Notes under the pieces: model-generated | The model's database searches: none | What the model was told of the DNA's origin: nothing | The model's input: only the letters and a program-made list of their open reading frames with translations | Shown here: piece by piece, positions 5,109-11,666 of the stretch | How the letters are laid out: every line of letters starts with the position of its first letter | How positions within the stretch are numbered: the stretch's first letter is position 1 | Made by a program: the position numbers and the translations under genes | Assembly (NCBI GenBank): GCA_030607655.1 | Contig: JAUWJN010000045.1 | Coordinates: 1-11,666, forward strand | From: a bacterium | GTDB lineage: Bacteria; Armatimonadota; Zipacnadia; Zipacnadales; Zipacnadaceae | Direction of reading: 5' to 3' | DNA: 11,666 bases

Positions 5109-7934
5109 CTAGGGCCGCAGGAGGAGGTCGCCGGCATTCTCTAGGTAATAGTTCGCTGCACCCGTTCCCTTCCACGCAATCCACGCCTCGCTAACGCTCT
5201 TATACACGCCGATATTGAACCATAGCTTCCTTGCCTGGCGGGGGTCAATTCCCGTCGCCGCCCACGGAATTCGCCACTCGCAGGACCAGTAGTCAGACCC
5301 GATCTGGGCTGCATAGGTCACCGCGCTGGCGAGCTTGTTGGCTAGCCCCGTGGGTGTGTTTGCCTCGGTGACGCCTTCGAAGTGGCCATCGGGAAAGCCG
5401 TATAGGTTCAATACTGGCCCCGGCTCCTCGCCGGAGACATCCTGGAAGGGGATTTCCACCACATCTTTCTTGCCCCATTCACCCGTGCTTTTCAGGCGCT
5501 TTGCGTCTCGGACCAGATTGCGGACCGCGATGTACAGGGCCTCATCGTCGTAAGCCACAGATGCGTAGCTCTTGGGGGCCCAGGTGGGCTGGCCGTTCGA
5601 CTGCTGTTCCAACGCCACCATCCGCGTGGTGTCGTGCCACGGCCACTCGCTGACATCGCCGTCTACAATGATCCCGGCAGCACCCTTGGGGACCTTAAGC
5701 TCCGGGCGCGTTTGGGCAGGAGTTACCACCGGACGCACCAGCACCTCCGCCTGCCAGCCCTGCCGCCCGTCATCCACTGGCCAGCTCGCGCGGTTAGGGC
5801 TGGGATATAGCCCAATACGTTCCTGCGGGATGGGCTTGAAGCCTAGCTGGAAGGCTGGCGATTCCGGCCTCAGGCGAAAGTCGTCGTTGGCGACATCCAC
5901 AAATAACGGATCGGCGATGATAGAATGGGCCTCGTAGCCCAGTGACCGCCACCAGGCAAAGCGATCTTCCACGGGTGCGTCCGCCCAGGGGCCTCGCCAC
6001 GCCTGGCCCGCCCCGTCGAAATATAGCATTGTGTCAACGGCTACGCCTCTCATCGGGAAGAGCACATTGTAGTCCGACTCAGAAACTGCCGCCTTCACCG
6101 AACTCCAGCCACACAGGAAGGCCGGGGCCGCCGCCGAGCTGGCGACGGTTTCAATGATGCTCTTGGCTAACCACCCGATCTGAAGCCGGAGACGCGGGTC
6201 AGCGTTGGCATAATAGACAATGTTCCTGACGATTCTGTTATTACACAACTCGTCTCCCGGTCTTATGTGGTTATATGTACTGGGTATCCCGGCACCCATG
6301 ATGTTATTCTCGACGATGTTGTTTGTTCCCCCGTGGATATTGACGCCACAGTGCTTGTTTCTGACCAGGATATTGCCATAGATGGTTGTATTGCTGACCC
6401 AGTCATCCAGCCAAATGCCACTGCCACCATAGGTCCCCCACTCGCGGGATGAGACCATCCCGTAGCCTACTGAGTCAGTAATCTTGTTGAAGCGAAGGAT
6501 GTTGCCACCGACTAGCGTAGGGTCCGGGCGGTCCACAGAATGCCGGGAGATAGCATAGATTGCCCCCGCGAGATTTGTCTCCAGACCGAAATGGTGGAAG
6601 TCGTTATACTCAATGACCAGATCGTGACCGTGGAAGGTCATGCCGAAACCGGGCAGGTCGTGGATCAGGTTGTGCGACATTATGTTGCCGCGCCCGGCAA
6701 GTTGCACAGCTCTATTAAAGTCCTTACTAATGATCCCCGTATCATGCAGGTGGTTGTTTGAAATGAGATTGTGGCGCCCGTAGACTGCTATGGCCCATCT
6801 GCCGATGTGGGCAATATCGTTACCGACCACGCGGTTATCAGTACAAAACATGCCTACAAGTATGCCATTCTCACCAGTGTTGGTGATAGTGCACTTGGCA
6901 ATGGTACAGTGCTGTGCCGCCCGCACATCCATCGCACGACCCTGGCAGACCTGGATGCTGAACCCGCCGATGCGCAGATAGCGCACATAGCTATTGGTAT
7001 CTGCCTCATCCCCTACCTGGATGATCCTATCCAGTGCCGGTATCCCTACTTGGCCCCGTGCTAGGGCAGCATCTGGTGGCCAGAAATACAGAGTTGCGGT
7101 TTCACTGTCCAGATACCACTCCCCCGGCGCGTCCAACTCCTCAAAGGCATTGCGAATATAGAAGCGAGTGTCCTGCCGCAGTTCGTAGCGCGCCTCCTCG
7201 GCCAGCTTGATGATATGATTGGCCTCATCAATCTCCACAATAGGGATGATGTTGTTATTCCAGTTGTGGTGAGGGTAAACGTCTACCTCAACTAGGGTCG
7301 GCCTGGCCCACTTGCTGGGGTCAAGCTTAGCCGGGTCATACTTCAGCAGTTGCTTGCTGTCCCGTCTACCTCCCTCGAATGCATATAGAAATCCGCCAGT
7401 CCGCGGATGCTGAGGGTCAACATTGGGGAACCGCGCCAGCGGCTGGCGCTGACCATTGTAGAAAAGCTGCTTGAAACTCAGCTCCCCTAGCCCCAGAGCG
7501 TTCAGGTCACACTGCCAAATCTTACCTTGATACGGCTTCCAGCCACTAATAGGCCGGCCGCCGCTGAGCACCACCTTCTCACCCGAGTAGGCCATATAAG
7601 TGATGGGGAAACTGGCGGTGCCGGAATCCTCCGACCCCAGCGTGAAGGTTTCGGGCAGATAGTAGGTCCCCCCACGGACTAGTACCTTAAGCGGCTGATG
7701 TAAGCCTCCGTTAGCCTTAAGCTCCCGTATCGCATCCCGGGCGCGACTGAGCGTAGCAAAGGGGCCGTCAGTGCCCACCACATTCGGCGCCGGCAGCCTC
7801 CCGGACCAGGCATCATTGCCATTAGTGGCCACATAGAAATTCGCCGCAGCGCCCTGCGCTTCTGAGTACATTACCGTGCCCACCAGTAATACCACCACTA
7901 TAACACTGATTATTCGATAATGGGCGTAACTCAT
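5109..7934 (-). CDS. Secreted right-handed parallel beta-helix protein with C-terminal CBM9/DOMON-like domain
   Basis: 941 residues, likely exported: an N-terminal hydrophobic helix (IISVIVVVLLVGTVMY, 8-23) precedes ANFYVATNGNDAWSG, the usual opening of secreted pectate-lyase-like beta-helix proteins. Residues 32-135 include GPFATLSRARDAI and VLVRGGTYYLPETF, typical of this family. Residues about 320-560 carry repeated N/I/V-rich helix rungs (VVGNDI, LISNNHL, IMSHNLIHDL, VIEYNDFHHF, ILRFNKI, TIYGNILVRN, IVENNI). Residues 746-941 resemble CBM9 (family 9 carbohydrate-binding) modules: IIVDGDVSEWPW, SVAYDDEALYIAVR, CEWRIPW. It probably binds or cleaves an extracellular polysaccharide; I cannot identify catalytic residues, so enzyme activity is inferred from fold only. 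Start ATG 7934 has GAGG at 7944-7941, 6 bases upstream. Stop is TAG. Confidence 0.85.
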   Translation of the reverse strand: MSYAHYRIISVIVVVLLVGTVMYSEAQGAAANFYVATNGNDAWSGRLPAPNVVGTDGPFATLSRARDAIRELKANGGLHQPLKVLVRGGTYYLPETFTLGSEDSGTASFPITYMAYSGEKVVLSGGRPISGWKPYQGKIWQCDLNALGLGELSFKQLFYNGQRQPLARFPNVDPQHPRTGGFLYAFEGGRRDSKQLLKYDPAKLDPSKWARPTLVEVDVYPHHNWNNNIIPIVEIDEANHIIKLAEEARYELRQDTRFYIRNAFEELDAPGEWYLDSETATLYFWPPDAALARGQVGIPALDRIIQVGDEADTNSYVRYLRIGGFSIQVCQGRAMDVRAAQHCTIAKCTITNTGENGILVGMFCTDNRVVGNDIAHIGRWAIAVYGRHNLISNNHLHDTGIISKDFNRAVQLAGRGNIMSHNLIHDLPGFGMTFHGHDLVIEYNDFHHFGLETNLAGAIYAISRHSVDRPDPTLVGGNILRFNKITDSVGYGMVSSREWGTYGGSGIWLDDWVSNTTIYGNILVRNKHCGVNIHGGTNNIVENNIMGAGIPSTYNHIRPGDELCNNRIVRNIVYYANADPRLRLQIGWLAKSIIETVASSAAAPAFLCGWSSVKAAVSESDYNVLFPMRGVAVDTMLYFDGAGQAWRGPWADAPVEDRFAWWRSLGYEAHSIIADPLFVDVANDDFRLRPESPAFQLGFKPIPQERIGLYPSPNRASWPVDDGRQGWQAEVLVRPVVTPAQTRPELKVPKGAAGIIVDGDVSEWPWHDTTRMVALEQQSNGQPTWAPKSYASVAYDDEALYIAVRNLVRDAKRLKSTGEWGKKDVVEIPFQDVSGEEPGPVLNLYGFPDGHFEGVTEANTPTGLANKLASAVTYAAQIGSDYWSCEWRIPWAATGIDPRQARKLWFNIGVYKSVSEAWIAWKGTGAANYYLENAGDLLLRP

Positions 7935-7989
7935 AGCAATCCTCGCTTTGTGTTTTTTTTAATGATAGTGCTTCGACGTTTTTTTACAC

Positions 7990-8005
7990 ATAAGTTCTCA
8001 CTTAT
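7990..8005. repeat. Perfect palindrome ATAAGT-TCTC-ACTTAT (operator-like)
   Basis: A 6-bp perfect inverted repeat with a 4-base centre. It overlaps the -10 of the candidate minus-strand promoter and the region where transcription would start, 56 bases upstream of the beta-helix start codon. Its position suits a repressor operator. The regulator is unknown. Confidence 0.4.
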
Positions 8006-8032
8006 TACAAGATTCTTTAATCAAACTGTAGA
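8004..8032 (-). promoter_or_regulatory. Candidate sigma-70-type promoter for the beta-helix gene
   Basis: On the minus strand TCTACA (8032-8027, 4/6 to TTGACA) and TGTAAT (8009-8004, 5/6 to TATAAT) are separated by 17 bases in AT-rich DNA. Transcription would start near 7997, leaving a leader of about 60 bases. Prediction by eye only. Confidence 0.35.
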
Positions 8033-8047
8033 CATTTTCCTTCTTAC

Positions 8048-8065
8048 GGCCAGCATTTACTGGCC
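8048..8065. repeat. Inverted repeat GGCCAG-6-CTGGCC
   Basis: A perfect 6-bp inverted repeat with a 6-base loop, just left of the transposase remnant. It could be a regulatory site or part of an old element. No T-run follows, so it is not a clear terminator. Confidence 0.3.
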
Positions 8066-8079
8066 AAAGTCTCGGTCGC
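8063..8079. repeat. 17-base direct repeat, copy 2 (intergenic)
   Basis: Identical to 286-302, in the same orientation, next to the transposase remnant. On the minus strand the same frame reads DRDFGQ then stops. Confidence 0.5.
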
Positions 8080-8087
8080 ATTGCCAA

Positions 8088-8222
8088 ATCACCAGCGTTC
8101 GTACTGCCTACCGCGCGCCCTGGCACAACCCCTACCTCGCACGGTTCATCGGCCTACTTCGGCTAGCGCTGGTCGATGACGTCCTCGGGCGTGATGGCCA
8201 AACCCCAATCGAAGGTCACTAG
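8088..8222 (+). pseudogene. Degraded DDE (rve/IS3- or IS481-like) transposase fragment
   Basis: The plus-strand frame from 8088 reads VRTAYRAPWHNPY, then LARFIGLLR and LVDDVL. This matches the C-terminal part of the integrase-core catalytic domain (R-x-P-W-x-N-P-Y-x-E-R-x-I-G-x-x-R-x5-D-x-V). The catalytic glutamate of the DDE triad (the E of YxERxIG) is Ala here (codon 8139-8141). The upstream D and D parts and the downstream YYHxxRxH part are absent; the frame ends at TAG 8220-8222. A dead relic of an insertion sequence; no terminal repeats found. Confidence 0.6.
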
Positions 8223-8428
8223 ATACCTACGCCTGGTGACCCCACTATGTCGCTGGCAAGCATGCGCACCGCATTAGTGAGATTTGAATTTATAGGCTAC
8301 TAGAATGCGGCCAACTTCGCTGCGATGTACGGGGCAAAGTTTCTGGGGAGGAAAACCTGCCCATATTGGCGAAGTATAGTTTTGATTAACTGGTATGGCA
8401 TCTCAGTATAGGGAGCTCTCGCGATTTG

Positions 8429-9454
8429 ATGACAGATACTCTTCCCGATAATCACCGGCTGCATCTGTACCGCGAAATGTTGCGCATCCGCGTTTTCGAG
8501 GACCACATATTTGAGCTATTTGAGGCGGGCCGACTCCCGGGTACTGTGCATCAATCCCAGGGCCAGGAGGCGGTGGCAGTCGGTGTTTGTGCCCACCTGG
8601 AAAAGGGTGATTTCATAACCAGCACCCACCGCTCCCACGGACACGCGGTCGCCAAGGGCATTCCGCTGCGGGAGGTAGCAGCGGAACTGTACGCTAAGGC
8701 CGCCGGCTGCTGCCATGGCAAGGGCGGCTCCATGCACCTGGGCAATCTCGCACTGGGGATGTTACCTGCGATTGCCATTGTGGCGGGCAGCATTCCCATC
8801 GCCACTGGGCTGGCACTGAGTCAGCAGATGCTGGGCAGCGACCGAGTCACGGTCTGTTTCTTCGGGGACGGCGCAGTGGGCACTGGGGCCTTCCACGAGG
8901 GCGCCAATCTAGCGGCCGTCTGGCAGTTGCCAGTGGTGTTGGTCTGTGAGAACAATCAGTACGCCGCTTCCACCCCGTTTGACCTGACCAGCCCGGTGCC
9001 CAACGTCGCCACGCGTGCGCAAGCCTACGGCATTCCTGCGGTCACCGTGGACGGAATGGACGTAGAACCGGTAAGGGATGCCGCCGCTGAGGCCATCAGC
9101 CGCGCTAGAAAGGGCGCGGGGCCGATGCTGGTGGAGTACGAAACATTCAGGTACTGTGGACACTCCCGAAGTGACCGGAACAAGTATCGCAACGAGGAAG
9201 AGGAACGACGGTGGGGCGAGCGGGATCCGATCGTTCGCCAACAGAGGCGACTGCAAGAGGCTGGATTGCTGGACGACGAAGCCGCCGCCCAGATTCGCGC
9301 CGAAGTTGCGGCTGAGGTTGAAGACGCGATAGACTTCGCACAAGCTGCGGAAGCTCCACTGCCCGTGGCGCTCTGGGCCGACGTCTTTGCTCCGGGGGAA
9401 GCGGGCATGCCCGATTATTGGCCGGGCGAAGAGACTGGGGAGGTGAGCCAGTGA
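8429..9454 (+). CDS. 2-oxoacid/acetoin dehydrogenase E1 component, alpha subunit
   Basis: 341 residues (ATG 8429; an in-frame TTG at 8426 would be closer to the GGGAG at 8411-8415 and is a possible start). ThDP-binding alpha subunit of an alpha2beta2 dehydrogenase E1. With the beta subunit it oxidatively decarboxylates a 2-oxoacid or cleaves acetoin, passing the acyl group to a lipoyl E2. Visible: LYREMLRIRVFED (13-25), HQSQGQEAVAVG (41-52), STHRSHGHAVAKG (65-77), GKGGSMH (97-103), GDG...NN ThDP/Mg motif (146-148, 175-176), FRYCGHSRSD (240-249). The usual GANGIVG loop reads PAIAIVAG (113-120), which is odd. Length is typical of AcoA/PdhA. It overlaps the beta gene by 4 bases. Substrate cannot be settled; acetoin-type and branched-chain-type E1 look alike at this level. 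Confidence 0.9.
   Translation: MTDTLPDNHRLHLYREMLRIRVFEDHIFELFEAGRLPGTVHQSQGQEAVAVGVCAHLEKGDFITSTHRSHGHAVAKGIPLREVAAELYAKAAGCCHGKGGSMHLGNLALGMLPAIAIVAGSIPIATGLALSQQMLGSDRVTVCFFGDGAVGTGAFHEGANLAAVWQLPVVLVCENNQYAASTPFDLTSPVPNVATRAQAYGIPAVTVDGMDVEPVRDAAAEAISRARKGAGPMLVEYETFRYCGHSRSDRNKYRNEEEERRWGERDPIVRQQRRLQEAGLLDDEAAAQIRAEVAAEVEDAIDFAQAAEAPLPVALWADVFAPGEAGMPDYWPGEETGEVSQ
9437..9443 (+). promoter_or_regulatory. Shine-Dalgarno GGGGAGG fixing the E1 beta GTG start
   Basis: A strong GGGGAGG lies 7 bases before GTG 9451 and supports that start over an in-frame ATG at 9418 inside the E1 alpha gene. Confidence 0.75.
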
Positions 9455-10494
9455 ACCAGCCGCGGCCTATAACTGTGGCGCGAGCGTTGCGCGATGCACT
9501 CACCGAAGAGATGCGGCGGGACGAGAGGGTGGTCTGCATAGGCGAGGATATCGGCATCCCGGGCGGTTGGGGTGGGGCCTTTAGCGTCACCTGGGGCCTG
9601 GAACGCGAGTTCGGCCAGGGGCGCATGCGCAATACCCCAATATCGGAGGCGGCGATCGTCGGGGCAGCCATTGGCGCGGCGATCGGTGGAATGCGGCCGG
9701 TTGCTGACGTGCAGTACTCCGATTTCCTGTTCTGCGCGATGGATCAGCTTGTGAATCAGGCGGCGAAACTGTGCTATATGTCGGGCGGCCAGTTAAGGAT
9801 CCCCTTGGTGCTGCGGGCTCCCGTAGGCTCTAATACCCGTGGGGCGCAGCACGGCCAGTGTCCCGAGACACATTTCTTTCATATTCCAGGCCTGAAGATC
9901 GCCTGTCCGGCGGGCCCGTATGATGCCAAGGGACTGCTCAAGGCTGCCATTCGTGATGATTCGCCGGTGCTGTTTCTCGAACACAAGTTGCTTTACGGTG
10001 CAAAGGGCCGCACGCAACCGCGGGCGCCCAGTGTCACCGAGGTGGTGCCCAAAGAAGACTACATCGTTCCGTTAGGCACGGCCCGCATCTGGCGCGAAGG
10101 CGCTGATGTAACTGTGCTGGGCACACTGCTGATGGTTCACCTGGCCCTGCAGGCAGCGGATATCCTGGCGGGTGACGGCATCGAGGTGGAAGTTATTGAT
10201 CCGCGGACACTGATCCCGTTCGACTGGGAGGCACTCGAAGAATCGCTTCATAAAACGGGACGGCTTCTGATAGTGCACGAAGACCACCGCCGCGGCGGCT
10301 GGGGCGCGGAGATTGCCGCAACCGTGCACGCCGAATTCGGCCACCTGCTCAAGGCCCCGGTGCAGCGACTGGCCGCACCATTTGTGCCGCCGCCGTTTTC
10401 CCCGCCTCTCGAGGCCGCATTTGTCCCGTCGGCGGACCAGATAGTCAGTACGATACATAAGACCTTAGCCAAGGATTACGACGAATGCCAATAA
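9451..10494 (+). CDS. 2-oxoacid/acetoin dehydrogenase E1 component, beta subunit
   Basis: 347 residues from GTG 9451 (gtgA overlap with the E1 alpha TGA; the protein then reads NQPRPITVARALRDAL, the normal N-terminus of the family). It supplies the second half of the E1 active site and the E2-docking region. Visible: GEDIG with the ThDP-contact glutamate (31-35), NTPISEAAIVGAAIGAA (61-77), VQYSDF (87-92), GAQHGQ with the conserved active-site His (131-136), FLEHKLLYG (175-183), LGTLLMVHLALQAA and the C-terminal transketolase domain with IDPRTLIPFD and EDHRRGGWGAEIA. Length is standard. Translationally coupled to E1 alpha; the aldolase-like gene starts 29 bases after its stop. No E2 or E3 follows, so the partner complex must be encoded elsewhere or the pair acts differently. 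Confidence 0.9.
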   Translation: MNQPRPITVARALRDALTEEMRRDERVVCIGEDIGIPGGWGGAFSVTWGLEREFGQGRMRNTPISEAAIVGAAIGAAIGGMRPVADVQYSDFLFCAMDQLVNQAAKLCYMSGGQLRIPLVLRAPVGSNTRGAQHGQCPETHFFHIPGLKIACPAGPYDAKGLLKAAIRDDSPVLFLEHKLLYGAKGRTQPRAPSVTEVVPKEDYIVPLGTARIWREGADVTVLGTLLMVHLALQAADILAGDGIEVEVIDPRTLIPFDWEALEESLHKTGRLLIVHEDHRRGGWGAEIAATVHAEFGHLLKAPVQRLAAPFVPPPFSPPLEAAFVPSADQIVSTIHKTLAKDYDECQ

Positions 10495-10523
10495 TAATGC
10501 ACACAATTGGAGTGATATAGCGA

Positions 10524-11396
10524 ATGGCTCTGGTACCGTTTACCGAATTGATGACTGAGGCGGAGCGCGGTGGTTATGCCGTCGGGTACTTTGAACCGTG
10601 GGACATTGCGAGTATGCTCGCTACTCTGCGGGGAGCCGAAGATGCTCGCTCGCCGGTTATGGTGGGCCTCAGCGGTGTTTATCTACCCACTTTTCTGGGG
10701 AATGAACTGAGGTATTTTGCCGCCTTCGCAGAGGCCGGACGATTAGCCAGTGAAAATGCGCATGTGCCGGTCTCCTACATCTTTAACGAAACACCATATT
10801 GGGACTGGGTGCAGGCGTCGCTCCACCTGGGCTTCAATGTGACTATGTACAGTAATCCCGCTGATGACCCGGAGACGCATGTCCAGCGTACCGCTCAACT
10901 GGTCCAGCAGGCGGCGGCAGTTGGTGTAGAGGTCCAATCAGAGTTGGGGTCGCTGAAGTCTGACGATGACGTCGGAAACACCGATCCCCAGGCGGCGGCC
11001 GACTTCGTGCGCCGGACCGGAGTACACGCCCTTGGTGTGACTGCTGGCAATCGCCACCTGGTTACCGCCAAGTATGAGCTTGATCTGGAGTTGATTACCC
11101 GTTTGGCGGAAGCTGTGCCCGTGCCCCTGGTCCTGCACGGTGGTAGCGGTGCCCGCGACGAGCAGCTACGTGAGGCCATCGCCCGTGGAGTAAGACAAGT
11201 CAACTACGGCACGGCACAGCACCTGGTTTTCGTGGAACATCTGGCCGATTCGCTCGCCCAGGACTGGCGCTCCAAGCACCCACATCTGCTCCTGGGCACT
11301 GGTCACCGCGACGACCTGATGCGACCCGGTTGGGAAGCGCTAAGCGCTTTAATCAAGGAAAAATGCAGTCTGCTGGGCTCGTCGGGCAAGGCCTAA
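10524..11396 (+). CDS. Class II fructose-bisphosphate-type aldolase family protein, divergent active site
   Basis: 290 residues, class II (Zn-dependent) aldolase family of ketose-bisphosphate aldolases. Core blocks are present: AVGYFEPWDI (19-28), GFNVTMYSN (103-111), VEVQSELGSL (135-144), TDPQAAADFVRRTGV (153-167), GVTAGNRHLV (171-180), LVLHGGSGARDE (202-213), VRQVNYGT (223-230). H178 and H205 match two Zn ligands. However, the HLDH motif that carries the catalytic Asp and another Zn-ligand His is replaced by YIFNET (85-90). It may therefore be a non-aldolase relative, or use a different mechanism. Start ATG 10524 has GGAG at 10509-10512, 11 bases upstream. Its neighbours (dehydrogenase E1 and a sugar isomerase) point to sugar metabolism. 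Stop is TAA; the next gene starts 69 bases on. Confidence 0.75.
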   Translation: MALVPFTELMTEAERGGYAVGYFEPWDIASMLATLRGAEDARSPVMVGLSGVYLPTFLGNELRYFAAFAEAGRLASENAHVPVSYIFNETPYWDWVQASLHLGFNVTMYSNPADDPETHVQRTAQLVQQAAAVGVEVQSELGSLKSDDDVGNTDPQAAADFVRRTGVHALGVTAGNRHLVTAKYELDLELITRLAEAVPVPLVLHGGSGARDEQLREAIARGVRQVNYGTAQHLVFVEHLADSLAQDWRSKHPHLLLGTGHRDDLMRPGWEALSALIKEKCSLLGSSGKA

Positions 11397-11451
11397 ATTG
11401 GATTCCGGCCAGATTCCGTAATATGTCGTCAATTGCAGGTTTGCAAAGCTT

Positions 11452-11458
11452 AGGAGGT
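11452..11458 (+). promoter_or_regulatory. Shine-Dalgarno AGGAGGT fixing the GTG start of the lyxose isomerase
   Basis: AGGAGGT lies 7 bases upstream of GTG 11466, the strongest ribosome site in the right arm. It defines a start the frame alone would not reveal. Confidence 0.8.
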
Positions 11459-11465
11459 AACTACC

Positions 11466-11666
11466 GTGAAAAGGTCCGAAATAAACCAGATTATTTGCGA
11501 TGGCCTGGAGTTTTGCCGCCGGATGAATTTCCACCTGCCCCCGTTTGCTACCTGGACACCCCAGGACTGGGAAACCCGAGGCCACGAGTTTGATGAGATC
11601 AGAGACAACATGCTCGGCTGGGACGTAACCGACTTCGGCTCGGGCAACTTCGCCGAAATAGGCCTC
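11466..11666 (+). CDS. D-lyxose isomerase, N-terminal 67 residues (runs off right edge)
   Basis: The frame from GTG 11466 stays open to the edge. It reads MKRSEINQII, then FHLPPFATWTPQDW (22-35), GHEFDEIRDNMLGWDVTDFG (39-58) and GSGNF (58-62). This is the characteristic N-terminus of the cupin-fold, metal-dependent D-lyxose isomerase (sugar isomerase YdaE/EcSI family), which interconverts D-lyxose and D-xylulose, and D-mannose and D-fructose in some members. Metal-binding histidines lie further downstream, outside the window. About 30-40% of the usual length (170-230 residues) is visible. It is the last gene seen in the right-arm operon. Confidence 0.85.
   Translation, partial: MKRSEINQIICDGLEFCRRMNFHLPPFATWTPQDWETRGHEFDEIRDNMLGWDVTDFGSGNFAEIGL

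Larger units (their letters stand above)
7935..8428. other. Divergent intergenic region (494 bases)
   Basis: It separates the minus-strand beta-helix gene from the plus-strand E1 alpha gene. The left third (about 7945-8045) is AT-rich with two T/A tracts (7952-7959, 7978-7985), a candidate minus-strand promoter and a palindrome. The middle (8088-8222) is a transposase remnant. In 8223-8428 I see no gene; TTGATT at 8382-8387 lacks a well-placed -10, so no promoter for E1 alpha is called. Confidence 0.7.

Noticed and set aside
7920..8087. Front half of the plus-strand frame 7920-8222 as part of the transposase
   Set aside because: It is AT-rich, begins inside the beta-helix gene and lacks the upstream DDE-domain motifs; only 8088 onwards resembles a transposase.
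8135..8290. Minus-strand frame opposite the transposase relic containing FDWGLAITPEDVID
   Set aside because: It looks protein-like for about 18 codons but is bounded by stops, has no convincing start, and is opposite a better-supported match on the plus strand.
8382..8412. TTGATT ... TATAGG as promoter of the E1 alpha gene
   Set aside because: The spacing is 18-19 bases, the -10 is poor, and transcription would start after the ribosome site.

Overview
The window (about 58% G+C by eye) looks like the chromosome of a free-living, polysaccharide- or sugar-using bacterium. Several genes start at GTG or overlap the previous gene by four bases. Two large secreted proteins (a copper-amine-oxidase-N-type domain protein, and a parallel beta-helix protein with a CBM9-like tail) have architectures I associate with Armatimonadota, Planctomycetota or some Bacillota. 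That placement is an inference, and no marker gene in the window fixes it. TGA, TAA and TAG are all used as ordinary stops, so the code appears standard.

Left arm (minus strand, read right to left from about 7.93 kb to the left edge): a 941-residue secreted beta-helix protein (7934-5109); a 617-base interval with a doubtful 44-codon ORF and what looks like a decayed small membrane-protein gene (5108-4492); a 725-residue secreted multidomain protein (4491-2314); an acetolactate-synthase-like ThDP enzyme (2168-369); and, overlapping it by 4 bases, the start of an IlvD/Edd-family dehydratase that runs off the left edge. The dehydratase frame is interrupted at 22-24 by a TGA exactly where the family has its Fe-S cluster cysteine (the C of the CDK-P-G motif), and the frame continues with the rest of that motif. 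This is the most notable observation in the window. It is either a selenocysteine or cysteine recoding site, a nonsense mutation, or a sequence error.

Middle (7935-8428): a 494-base divergent intergenic region. It holds an AT-rich stretch with a plausible minus-strand promoter and a perfect palindrome for the beta-helix gene, and a degraded fragment of a DDE (rve-type) transposase on the plus strand.

Right arm (plus strand): E1 alpha (8429-9454) and E1 beta (9451-10494) of a 2-oxoacid/acetoin-type dehydrogenase, overlapping by 4 bases; a class II aldolase-fold protein that has lost the usual HLDH motif (10524-11396); and the first 67 codons of a D-lyxose isomerase (11466 to the right edge). 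The compact spacing suggests one operon. No E2 or E3 gene is visible.

Taken together, the metabolic genes on both flanks (sugar isomerase, aldolase-like protein, ThDP enzymes, sugar-acid/dihydroxyacid-type dehydratase) and the secreted beta-helix/CBM9 protein fit a carbohydrate-use locus. Substrates cannot be fixed from sequence alone, and I do not claim a wholly new system.
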